Assembly: GCA_938004815.1 (NCBI GenBank)
Contig: CALKVR010000586.1
Coordinates: 1-5,735, forward strand
Length of the DNA stretch: 5,735 nucleotides
Source of the DNA: an uncultured Polyangiaceae bacterium
GTDB lineage: Bacteria; Myxococcota_A; Polyangia; Polyangiales; Polyangiaceae
Direction of reading: 5' to 3'
Made by a program: the position numbers and the translations under genes. This document shows positions 1 to 5,735 of the stretch, in pieces (positions within the stretch are counted from its first letter, which is position 1; each line of letters starts with the position of its first letter). Below the pieces are notes generated by a model that saw only the letters and a list, made by a program, of their open reading frames with translations, was not told the DNA's origin and searched no databases.

Positions 1-105
1 GTTGAAGCCGCCCCAGAACACGATGCCGGCGATGAAGCCGCCGATCACGAGGAAGCCCAGGCTGAAATGACGGCTCGGGCGGCGGATCGTCGCCCAGTAG
101 CGCTT
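1..105 (-). other. NapC/NirT-type cytochrome c N-terminal segment, in frame with the kinase
   Basis: These 35 codons follow the kinase G2 box directly and read KRYWATIRRPSRHFSLGF, then a hydrophobic helix ending IVFWGGFN at the window edge. NapC/NirT/NrfH-family membrane tetrahaem quinol dehydrogenases typically begin with a short basic stretch, an RRPS-like motif, SLG and one signal-anchor helix ending in FWGGFN. The first haem motif would come a few residues beyond the edge. The segment has no start codon of its own: the nearest in-frame candidate upstream is GTG at 177, inside the kinase ATPase domain. It therefore cannot be a separately started NapC unless the junction is artificial. GC is about 66 %, slightly below the roughly 72 % of the adjacent 75 bases, which is not decisive. 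Family recognition is from memory of the motif; no haem site is visible. Confidence 0.75.
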
Positions 106-1464
106 CGCCGCCTCGACGAGCCCGCGGCAGACGGCGAGGCCGAGCCCCGTCCCCTTGCCTACCTCTTTGGTGGTCACGAAGGGCTCGAAGAGCTTGTCGC
201 GGACGGAGACGGCAACACCCGGGCCGTTGTCGTCGACGAATATCGTGACGGTATCGTCATTCTTTTCGGCGCGCACGGTCACGGTGCCGCCGGGGCGCGG
301 CACCTCGTCGGCCGCGTTCAGGATCAGGTTCAAGAGCACCTGTTGCAGGCGCTCGGCCGAGATCGCGACGTCCGGCAGGCCCTTGGGGACCTCGTTCGCG
401 ACCGTGATCTCGCGCAGCTCTTTCTGGGGGGCGAGGAGCGCGAGCACCTCGTCGAGCACCGCGGCGGCGCCGCACCTGCCTCCCTCGGGAGCATCGGCGC
501 TGCGGGTGCGCGAGAAAGTCAGCAGATCGCGGAGCACGCGGTGGATGCGCTCCGTCTCTCGCTTCATACGAAGGAGCACGTCCTTGCGCTCCTCGGGGGG
601 CAGATCGACGCCGAGCAAGAGCTCCTCGAGGCCGACGAGGGCGGCCAAGGGGTTACCGATCTCGTGCGCCATGCCCGCGGCCAGCCTGCCTACGCTCGCG
701 AGCCGCTCGGTGCGGATGAGGCTCTCTTGTGCGCTCGCGAGCTCCTCGGTCGTCTTCTCCAGCTCTGCGACCTTGGCCCGCAGCGCCTCTTCGTCGTTCA
801 GCAGACGCGCCGTCATCTCGCTCAGGCTCACCGAGAGCCGGTGGAGCTCGGCCGCGCCGAGGTCGGGCAGATCGAGCGAGCGTGAGCCACCGGCGACGCG
901 ACCGGCCGCGCTCTCGAGCGCCACCACGGGGCGCACGACGAGCCGTGTCAACGCCAGGTAGGTGAAGACGAGGAGCGCGAGCGCCACGACGCCGGTGTAG
1001 AGGCCCACCAGCCGAACGAGCGGCGCCCGACCCGCTTCGGACTCGAGCGAGACGACGAGGCCGCAGGTCGCGGCCGCGCCCGGGACGACGACCAAGAGCA
1101 CCGCGCCGTCGGGGTGATCCATGACCTGCGCGACCTCTTTGCGAGGGACCACCGTCTCGGGGAGCAGCTCGCGCGTGCCTGCCACGACGGTTTGGCGCCC
1201 GCTCGGATCGTAGATCGCCAGCGCGATGACGCCGCCCTCCGAGAGCTGCGCGTCGAGGAGCGACGAGACGTCGCCGCGCTCCGCCGACGAGAGCACGTGG
1301 CCCGCGACCGCGCGCCCGAGATCACGCGCCGCGCCGCGGCGGGCGTTCGCGAGCGACGCTTCGGCGAGGCGCGCGACCGCGAAGTACAAGGGGACGAACG
1401 CGACGGCGAGCAAGGCGCCGAGCGCGATCAAGAGCTGGAGCCTCAGACCGAGGCGCAAACCCAC
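1..1464 (-). CDS. Membrane sensor histidine kinase (HAMP-HisKA-HATPase_c), 3' end open and fused in frame to a NapC-like segment
   Basis: This is a two-component sensor kinase that should autophosphorylate a histidine and pass the phosphate to an unseen response regulator. The frame is open for 488 codons from GTG at 1464 to the window edge, so the gene is partial at its 3' end. Numbering from that GTG, there is a TM helix at about 9-30, an extracytoplasmic domain at about 32-148 with no family I recognise, a second TM at about 151-173, HAMP at about 174-225 and a short coiled coil. The H-box is MAHEIGNPL with phospho-acceptor His267. In HATPase_c the N-box Asn is 383 (LNLILNAADEV), the G1 box is DNGPG (412-416), the F-box is LFEPF and the G2 box is GTGLGL (438-443). 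The final beta strands usual after G2 are absent; from about residue 454 the frame reads as a NapC/NirT N-terminus. The start is uncertain: the frame stays open upstream without ATG, the Shine-Dalgarno is poor, and TTG at 1458 is an alternative. The gene is divergent from the diguanylate cyclase at 1574. Kinase identity is very secure; the C-terminus is not. Confidence 0.93.
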   Translation of the reverse strand, partial: MGLRLGLRLQLLIALGALLAVAFVPLYFAVARLAEASLANARRGAARDLGRAVAGHVLSSAERGDVSSLLDAQLSEGGVIALAIYDPSGRQTVVAGTRELLPETVVPRKEVAQVMDHPDGAVLLVVVPGAAATCGLVVSLESEAGRAPLVRLVGLYTGVVALALLVFTYLALTRLVVRPVVALESAAGRVAGGSRSLDLPDLGAAELHRLSVSLSEMTARLLNDEEALRAKVAELEKTTEELASAQESLIRTERLASVGRLAAGMAHEIGNPLAALVGLEELLLGVDLPPEERKDVLLRMKRETERIHRVLRDLLTFSRTRSADAPEGGRCGAAAVLDEVLALLAPQKELREITVANEVPKGLPDVAISAERLQQVLLNLILNAADEVPRPGGTVTVRAEKNDDTVTIFVDDNGPGVAVSVRDKLFEPFVTTKEVGKGTGLGLAVCRGLVEAAKRYWATIRRPSRHFSLGFLVIGGFIAGIVFWGGFN

Positions 1465-1573
1465 CCGCTCGCGAGAACCACGCCGACGAGCATACCGGCT
1501 GCGAAACTCTGCAGGAAAGTCGGTACGAAAGTGGGCCGATCGGGCGCGGGGATGGTAGCCGCATCTTGCAACG
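1465..1573. promoter_or_regulatory. Divergent intergenic control region (kinase / diguanylate cyclase)
   Basis: These 109 bases separate the outward-reading kinase (start about 1464, minus) and cyclase (start 1574, plus), so both promoters should lie here or just inside the genes. I could not find a convincing -35/-10 pair on either strand. The middle (about 1491-1532) is less GC-rich than its flanks and holds three phased GAAAST motifs. The kinase frame remains open throughout, so a longer kinase N-terminus cannot be strictly excluded, although no ATG supports one. Confidence 0.55.
1503..1538 (+). repeat. Three tandem 12-bp units beginning GAAAST, candidate operator
   Basis: GAAACT at 1503, GAAAGT at 1515 and GAAAGT at 1527 are spaced exactly 12 bp apart. 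The second and third units agree over nine bases except one (GAAAGTCGG and GAAAGTGGG). Phased direct repeats of about one helical turn between divergent genes are typical of sites bound by tandem regulator subunits, such as OmpR/PhoB-type response regulators (about 11 bp for Pho boxes). Binding is inferred; only the repeat is seen. Confidence 0.5.
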
Positions 1574-3718
1574 ATGACCCCGCTCGGCCGGGCTGCCTTG
1601 ACCATCCGTCGCGCCCTCCGCGGCGCGGCCGTTCTGACGGCGGCCCTCGGCTTGGCCGCCGTCGTCGTGCTCGACGCCATCAGCCCGTGGCCTACCGTGT
1701 ACGCGGCGGTGGTTGGTGTCGTGCTCGCGATCGTGCTCGCGCGGGGGCTGTCTCGCCTCCTGCGGGGCAAGGACCCCAGCCTGATCGCCGAGCTCGAGCT
1801 GGGCGCGGTCGCGATGGTCGCGACGTACTGGCTGGTGCTCCGAGCCGATCGCTCGCTCACCGGCGACACCTACCCCGCGGTCTTCGTGTGCTTGGCGGTC
1901 GTGAGCGCGTTCGCGCGCCCCGCCGCCGCTCTCGCCTCCCTCGCGCTCGGCGTCGGCCTCGACGTGGCGGTGCGAACCGTCGCGTTCGGCGAGCCGAGCC
2001 CCGTCGGGGTGCTGCCCCACGCGGCGTTCATGATCATCTTCACCGGGCTCAACTCGGCCGTCCTGCGGACCGAGGTGGCGCGCCTCCGCAGCGCGTCGGC
2101 GACGCGTCTCGGCGAAGAGATCGAGCGCGTGCGCACCGAGGCGCGGAGCTTTCGCCTGCTGGGGGCGCCCGACACCAAAGAGATCGCGCGGCCGTCGGAC
2201 GACGACGATCGCCTGTTGGTCTCGGGCGTCGAAGAGATCCACCAGTCGGTCCTCTTCGCGCTCCGCCTCGTGCACGAGACGCTCGGCCTCCACACCGCCA
2301 TGCTGCTCTGGAAGAACGACGCCGGCACCCACCTCCGCGTGAGCGAGCTCGCGTCGGACGCGACCGAGCTCGTCGACGGGCCGTTTCTGGCCGGCGACGG
2401 CGTCTTCGGCGCTGCCCTCTCACGGGGTGCCGTGCTGAACCTGTCGGACCTGAAGCCGACCTACAACCTGCCGTACTACGCGGGCGACTGCCCCGTGCGG
2501 AACGTGTGCGTCGTGCCCGTTCACGAGCACGGCCGGGTCCGCGGTCTCTTGGTCGCCGATCGCATCGCCGACCGCCCGTTCACGCCACGCGACGAGGCGC
2601 TCCTCGAAGAAGCGTCGCGCTACGCGGTGCGCGCGATCCACAACGAGCGCGTGTTTCTCCAGCTCGAGCGCGCCAAGGTCGAGCAGGGCAAGCTCTACCG
2701 CGCCGCCGAGACCCTCGGCGCCGCCAAGTCCGAGGCCGAGGTCATCGACGCCGGCGTGCGCAGCGCGCGCGAGATCACGAGCGTCGACTACGCGGCGCTC
2801 ACCCTCTACGACGAGGCGACTCGGGTGCACGAGATCCGCGCGACGAGCGGCGACTTCGCCGACGGCGACGGCACCGCCAAGACCGGCGGTCGTTTCCGCC
2901 AGAACACCGGCCTCGTCTCGATGGCGCTCGAGAACCGTCACCCGCTCCCCTACCGCGGCGCCTACGACGAGAAGAAGCAGGTCGTCTTCACCAAGCACCT
3001 CGTTCCGCCGACGATGCCGAGCATCTTCGTCTTGCCTCTCGTCGCGCACGAGCGGCCGCTCGGCACGCTCGTTCTCGGGTCGCGCCGGCGCGGAGCGTTC
3101 GGCGACGCCGTCCGCGGCACGCTCGAGGTCCTCGCCAGCCACATGGCCGTCTCGCTCGAGGGCGCGCGCCTCGTGCGCCGCCTCGAGGAGCTCGCCACGA
3201 CCGATGGCCTCACGGGCCTCTTGAACAAGCGCGCCATGCTCGAGGTAGCCGAGCAGAAGCTCCTCGCCGCCAAGCGCTTCGGGCGCCGCCTCGCGGTGCT
3301 CGTCACCGACATCGACCACTTCAAGAAGGTCAACGACACCTACGGCCACGATGTCGGAGACGTCATCATCCGCGGCCTCGGCGAGATCCTCCGCCGCGCG
3401 AAGCGCTCGACCGACGCGGTGGCGCGGTTCGGCGGCGAAGAGTTCGTCATCATCTGCGAAGAGACCGACGAGGCGGGCGCCACCCTCCTCGGTGAGCGCG
3501 TGCGGCAAGAGCTCGAGCGGACCACGTTCGTGGCGGGCGGCCCGGGCGAGAGCAAGACCGTCTCGGTCACTTGCTCGGTCGGCATCGCCACGTTCCCCGA
3601 AGCGGGCGGCACCTGGGAGAGCCTCTTCAAGGCCGCCGACCAGGCGCTCTACGCCTCCAAGCAGGCGGGTCGAAACCGCGTCACGGTAGCGGCCGCGGAC
3701 AAGTCCCACGCCGCCTGA
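1574..3718 (+). CDS. Membrane-bound diguanylate cyclase (6 TM - GAF - GAF - GGDEF)
   Basis: This 714-residue protein should make the second messenger c-di-GMP from two GTP at the cytoplasmic face of the inner membrane. The N-terminus has about six hydrophobic segments (roughly 14-34, 41-58, 72-89, 98-113, 114-134 and 150-165). A helical linker, a GAF domain at about 215-365, a second GAF at about 390-540 and GGDEF at about 548-705 follow. Active-site residues are complete: metal-binding Asp579 in DIDHFKKVND, Asn587, GHD at 594-596, and the signature GGEEF at 620-624. An RxxD inhibitory site (Arg611-Asp614) sits five residues before it, so product feedback is expected. GAF1 has two cysteines, C306 and C312, in a CPVRNVC segment. 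An in-frame stop at 1556 makes ATG 1574 the first usable start; its Shine-Dalgarno is weak. The domain order matches M. xanthus DmxA, a diguanylate cyclase linked to cell division, but orthology is unproven. The gene is divergent from the histidine kinase, and no effector or phosphodiesterase is nearby. Confidence 0.95.
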   Translation: MTPLGRAALTIRRALRGAAVLTAALGLAAVVVLDAISPWPTVYAAVVGVVLAIVLARGLSRLLRGKDPSLIAELELGAVAMVATYWLVLRADRSLTGDTYPAVFVCLAVVSAFARPAAALASLALGVGLDVAVRTVAFGEPSPVGVLPHAAFMIIFTGLNSAVLRTEVARLRSASATRLGEEIERVRTEARSFRLLGAPDTKEIARPSDDDDRLLVSGVEEIHQSVLFALRLVHETLGLHTAMLLWKNDAGTHLRVSELASDATELVDGPFLAGDGVFGAALSRGAVLNLSDLKPTYNLPYYAGDCPVRNVCVVPVHEHGRVRGLLVADRIADRPFTPRDEALLEEASRYAVRAIHNERVFLQLERAKVEQGKLYRAAETLGAAKSEAEVIDAGVRSAREITSVDYAALTLYDEATRVHEIRATSGDFADGDGTAKTGGRFRQNTGLVSMALENRHPLPYRGAYDEKKQVVFTKHLVPPTMPSIFVLPLVAHERPLGTLVLGSRRRGAFGDAVRGTLEVLASHMAVSLEGARLVRRLEELATTDGLTGLLNKRAMLEVAEQKLLAAKRFGRRLAVLVTDIDHFKKVNDTYGHDVGDVIIRGLGEILRRAKRSTDAVARFGGEEFVIICEETDEAGATLLGERVRQELERTTFVAGGPGESKTVSVTCSVGIATFPEAGGTWESLFKAADQALYASKQAGRNRVTVAAADKSHAA

Positions 3719-3780
3719 TCGACCGAGCAGGCGCCGGGCGCCTTGCGCAAACGGCCGGGCGGGCGCATTTTCACGGGGCC
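3719..3780 (+). other. Short intergenic gap with a small GC palindrome
   Basis: These 62 bases lie between the cyclase stop and the next start. GGCGC-CGG-GCGCC at 3730-3742 can form a five-base-pair hairpin. It is not followed by a T tract (the next bases are TTGCGC), so it is a poor intrinsic terminator. The only T run, TTTT at about 3768-3771, follows no clear stem. Readthrough from the cyclase into the downstream pair is therefore possible. A GGGG at about 3775-3778 is the only ribosome-binding-like string before ATG 3781. Confidence 0.35.
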
Positions 3781-4284
3781 ATGGCCGAAGAGAAGAAGCC
3801 GACCGAAAAGGCGAAAGAGTCCCTCGAGAAGGGGTTCAAAGAGATGTTTCGTGCGGCCGAATCGGTCGCCGACAAGCTCAAGCGCGAGACGCAAAAGACC
3901 GGCGGTTTGACCAAGGCCTTCGACGACGCGGGCCGAGAGATCGTCCGCGCCGCCTCCAACGTCGCGACCTTCGTCGGCAGCGAGCTCCAAGAATGGGGCA
4001 AGAAGGCGCAGGACGCCGCGGGTGGGCCCCCGGGCCCTCACGCGGAAACGCATCACCCGGCGGCCTACGGGCCCAACACCGAGCAGGCGGCCCACATGTC
4101 GAAAAAAGATCCCTCCGTCACCGGCGAAGAATCCTGGCCCAAGACCCGCGAGGAGTACGAAAAGACGTACGAGAGCGAGGGCAACGATTGGCCGCGCTCG
4201 CGCGACGAGTACATCCGCCGCTTCGGCCGTCCGCCGACACCCAAGACCAAGGATCCGGGCTTCCGGATCGCGACCGACAAGTAA
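3781..4284 (+). CDS. Unrecognised small charged protein with tandem WP-x-x-R-x-EY repeats
   Basis: This 167-residue protein belongs to no family I recognise. Residues 1-76 are lysine/glutamate-rich and probably helical, with an amphipathic stretch (about 45-75) resembling phasin-like or other surface-binding helices in general character only. A Gly/Pro/His-rich linker (about 79-105) follows. The C-terminus holds two copies of one motif: WPKTREEYEKTY at 119-130 and WPRSRDEYIRRF at 137-148. There is no signal peptide and no TM segment, so it is probably cytoplasmic. ATG 3781 is chosen because the MAEEKKPTEK start looks like a natural N-terminus. The frame stays open upstream to about 3571, but there it overlaps the conserved end of the GGDEF domain. 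The gene lies 62 bases after the cyclase and 12 before the hydrolase, suggesting at least co-transcription with the latter. Real gene: likely, given the conserved-looking repeat and tight spacing. Function: unknown. Confidence 0.82.
   Translation: MAEEKKPTEKAKESLEKGFKEMFRAAESVADKLKRETQKTGGLTKAFDDAGREIVRAASNVATFVGSELQEWGKKAQDAAGGPPGPHAETHHPAAYGPNTEQAAHMSKKDPSVTGEESWPKTREEYEKTYESEGNDWPRSRDEYIRRFGRPPTPKTKDPGFRIATDK
4135..4224 (+). repeat. Intragenic tandem protein repeat, W-P-[KR]-[ST]-R-[ED]-E-Y
   Basis: Two 12-residue units (4135-4170 and 4189-4224) share Trp-Pro, a basic residue, Ser/Thr, Arg, an acidic residue, Glu-Tyr and a final aromatic. Their starts are 18 codons apart. The DNA differs at many synonymous positions, so the similarity is kept at the protein level and is not a recent nucleotide duplication. 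This suggests a short repeated binding module. Confidence 0.7.
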
Positions 4285-4296
4285 GGCCGACCAGCG
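4282..4296 (+). promoter_or_regulatory. Short junction with likely ribosome-binding site overlapping the upstream stop
   Basis: The TAA stop of the small charged protein runs into TAAGG, placing an AAGG core about ten bases before ATG 4297. The 12-base gap leaves no room for a separate promoter and terminator, so translation of the hydrolase probably follows that of the upstream gene on one transcript. Confidence 0.45.
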
Positions 4297-5370
4297 ATGC
4301 TCCTCCGCGCGGTCACGAGCCCGATCGCAGCCTCGTTCGACCGGCTCGTCGCGCGGGCCATCACCGGCAGGAGCGGCACCGCGCGCAAGAGCTCGCGGGC
4401 CGAGTCGCTCGGCCACGGCGAGCGCGTGCGGGCGCTCGAGACGATCGAGGCGCTCTACGCGCGCGTCGCGCTCGATGACGTCGATGGCTTTTTCGGCGCG
4501 CCGCGGGTCGCCGAGCCGCAGCTCTCGTCGGTCGGCGCGCTCGGCGGCGCTCGCACCCGTACGCAGATCGTCGATGCGACCTGGCCATCCGACGTCGCTA
4601 CGTTCTCGGCCGAGCTCGGCGAACGCTTCGCGTCGACGCGGCAGAACCACGCCGCCGTCGCGCGCCTCTACCTCGGTGAGGGCAAGGGCCGCTCGGCCGC
4701 CATCCTCATCCACGGCTACCGCGGCGGGCAGCTCACGTTCGAGGAGCGGGTGTGGCCGGTGCGCTGGTTGGTCGATCACGGTGTCGACGTCGCGCTCTTC
4801 GTCCTCCCGTTCCACGGCGTACGCGCCGCACCCGGCACGGGTCCGCGCTTTCCTTCGAGCGATCCGCGGTTCACGAACGAGGGGTTTCGCCAAGCGATCG
4901 GCGATCTCCGGGGCCTCGTTCGTTTCTTCAAGCACGGGCGAGAGGCCCCGCACGTCGGCGCGATGGGCATGAGCCTCGGCGGCTTCACGGTCAGCCTGCT
5001 CGCGACGGTCGAGCCCGAGCTCGATTTCGTCGTGCCGATCATTCCGCTCTGCTCGTTCGCCGACGTCGCCCTCGCCGCGGGCCGGCTCGTCGGCTCCGAG
5101 GCCGAGCAGCGCCTCCAGCACGAGCTGCTCGAGCGAGCGCACCGGGTGATCAGCCCCGTCGCGCGGCCGTCGCTGGTTCCGCGAGAGGCATCGCTGGTCG
5201 TCGCAGGCGAGGCCGATCGCATCACGCCGATCGCCCACGCACGTCGGATCGCATCCCACATGGGCGCAGAGCTCGTGGCGTTCCCTGGCGGGCACCTCCT
5301 CCAGTTCGGCCGATCGGAGGGGTTCCGGGCGGTCGGCCGGATGCTGCGCGCGCGCGGCGTCTTCCGCTGA
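4297..5370 (+). CDS. Alpha/beta hydrolase family protein
   Basis: This 357-residue serine hydrolase should cleave an ester or similar bond; the substrate cannot be told from sequence. The fold is clear from about residue 120 on: a beta strand into the oxyanion-hole motif IHGYRGG (His139-Gly140), then PFHGVR at 171-176 in the usual dipeptide region. The nucleophile elbow is GMSLG with Ser226, the acid is Asp307 in GEADRITP, and the catalytic His333 lies in PGGHLLQF. All triad members are in the expected order and spacing. Residues 1-115 form an extra N-terminal part with an amphipathic start and no obvious secretion signal, longer than in minimal alpha/beta hydrolases. A charged helical segment (about 262-285) may be a lid. 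ATG 4297 has an AAGG site upstream overlapping the previous stop. The gene probably shares an operon with the small protein at 3781. It could be a lipase/esterase, a dienelactone-hydrolase-like enzyme or an ABHD18-like enzyme; I cannot choose. Confidence 0.92.
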   Translation: MLLRAVTSPIAASFDRLVARAITGRSGTARKSSRAESLGHGERVRALETIEALYARVALDDVDGFFGAPRVAEPQLSSVGALGGARTRTQIVDATWPSDVATFSAELGERFASTRQNHAAVARLYLGEGKGRSAAILIHGYRGGQLTFEERVWPVRWLVDHGVDVALFVLPFHGVRAAPGTGPRFPSSDPRFTNEGFRQAIGDLRGLVRFFKHGREAPHVGAMGMSLGGFTVSLLATVEPELDFVVPIIPLCSFADVALAAGRLVGSEAEQRLQHELLERAHRVISPVARPSLVPREASLVVAGEADRITPIAHARRIASHMGAELVAFPGGHLLQFGRSEGFRAVGRMLRARGVFR

Positions 5371-5429
5371 CGGCGCATTTCGCGCTCTCTTCTCGGAGCC
5401 TGGTCACGAAACGGGGCACCGGCGCTACC
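5371..5429 (+). other. Intergenic gap without a recognisable signal
   Basis: These 59 bases separate the hydrolase stop from the next start. I see no convincing hairpin with a T tract. GCGC-ATTTC-GCGC at 5373-5385 is too short a stem to call a terminator, and there is no clear promoter. A GGGG at 5412-5415 is too far from ATG 5430 to be a good ribosome-binding site. Confidence 0.3.
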
Positions 5430-5735
5430 ATGCTCCCGATGCGGCTCGCTCTCTCGCTCGCTCTCGCCTCTGCCGGCTGCGCGGCGGCGTCATCCGGCGG
5501 CCACACGCCTGCGGCCGAGACCGCCATCATCGACGCCGTGTCGGTCGAGGTCCCGGCCCCGACCGCCGCGGCCGAGCCGACACGCACCGAGCTCCTCGCG
5601 CGCACGTCGATTCTGCCGGGCAGCTACGCGCTGACCGTCTCGTCGAGCGACCGCCACGGCTGCTCGCGATCGTGGCAGTCGGTTCACAACAGCGCGAAGG
5701 CGCGGCTCGAGGTGGGCGGCGGCTCGGTCACCCTC
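5430..5735 (+). CDS. Putative lipoprotein or secreted protein, N-terminal part only
   Basis: The frame is open for 102 codons from ATG 5430 to the window edge, so the gene is partial at its 3' end. The start MLPMRLALSLALASAGC is a short basic-then-hydrophobic signal with a cysteine at residue 17, followed by an Ala/Ser/Gly/Pro-rich low-complexity linker. This is the usual look of an exported lipoprotein. The box is weak because position -3 is Ser rather than Leu, so cleavage by signal peptidase I is also possible. After the linker a folded part begins at about residue 60 (ILPGSYALTVSSSDRHGCS, then a Trp-Gln segment), perhaps a beta-rich domain. ATG 5439 is an equally plausible start in the same frame. 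I recognise no family. Confidence 0.65.
   Translation, partial: MLPMRLALSLALASAGCAAASSGGHTPAAETAIIDAVSVEVPAPTAAAEPTRTELLARTSILPGSYALTVSSSDRHGCSRSWQSVHNSAKARLEVGGGSVTL

Noticed and set aside
67..961. Two plus-strand frames (from 67 and from 155) across the kinase region
   Set aside because: They are antisense to the H, N, G1, F and G2 boxes of the histidine kinase, which explain the region fully.
1445..1493. Minus-strand ATG at 1493 as the kinase start
   Set aside because: That ATG is out of the kinase frame and meets a TGA after 16 codons, at about 1445.
1114..3495. A 793-codon plus-strand frame overlapping the diguanylate cyclase
   Set aside because: Its product is an Arg/Pro/Ala-rich string with no domain, and it overlaps both the kinase on the other strand and the cyclase with complete catalytic motifs in another frame. 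It is a high-GC shadow.
2420..3709. A 429-codon minus-strand frame opposite the GAF-GGDEF region
   Set aside because: It is an antisense shadow of the conserved GGDEF domain, with low-complexity Glu/Ala/Arg composition and no family features.
3730..3742. GGCGC-CGG-GCGCC hairpin as an intrinsic terminator of the cyclase gene
   Set aside because: It has only a five-base-pair stem and no T tract after it. Such palindromes are common by chance at this GC content.
3571..3780. An upstream start at 3571 for the small charged protein
   Set aside because: The added 70 residues would overlap the conserved end of the GGDEF domain in another frame and read as low-quality shadow sequence. ATG 3781 gives a natural charged N-terminus.
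3649..5295. A 548-codon minus-strand frame opposite the small protein and hydrolase
   Set aside because: It is open only because of the GC bias. The opposite strand carries the full Ser-Asp-His hydrolase, and the minus product has no recognisable motif.

Overview
This 5.7 kb window is GC-rich (about 70 %) bacterial chromosome with strongly GC-biased third codon positions. Long spurious reading frames therefore lie opposite or across the real genes. Gene content and style suggest Myxococcota (Polyangia/Myxococcia-like): a HEIGNPL-type histidine kinase, a membrane-bound diguanylate cyclase with two GAF domains, and lineage-type hypothetical proteins. This placement is inference from composition and architecture, not from a marker gene.

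Layout, left to right. (1) On the minus strand, from about 1464 to the left edge, is a membrane sensor histidine kinase (two TM helices, extracytoplasmic domain, HAMP, HisKA, HATPase_c). It is open through the window start. Its ATPase domain stops just after the G2 box and continues in frame into about 35 residues that look like the N-terminus of a NapC/NirT multihaem cytochrome c (positions 1-105). This is the strangest feature here: a true fusion, a rearrangement or an assembly chimera. (2) A 109-bp divergent intergenic region carries three GAAAST motifs at an exact 12-bp period. (3) On the plus strand, 1574-3718 encodes a 714-residue protein with about six TM helices, GAF, GAF and GGDEF. 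It has an intact GGEEF active site and an RxxD inhibitory site, so it is an apparently active, product-inhibited diguanylate cyclase. The architecture is like Myxococcus xanthus DmxA. (4) At 3781-4284 is a small, charged, unrecognised protein with two copies of a WP-[KR]-[ST]-R-x-EY motif. (5) Twelve bases later, at 4297-5370, is an alpha/beta hydrolase with a complete Ser-Asp-His triad. (6) From 5430 to the right edge is the start of a putative lipoprotein or secreted protein.

Functionally, the left half pairs a membrane sensor kinase with a divergently transcribed c-di-GMP synthase, possibly sharing one control region. The small protein and the hydrolase are probably co-transcribed, and nothing seen ties them mechanistically to the signalling genes. 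No RNA genes, CRISPR arrays, insertion sequences or tRNAs were seen. No stretch above 300 bases lacks a gene.
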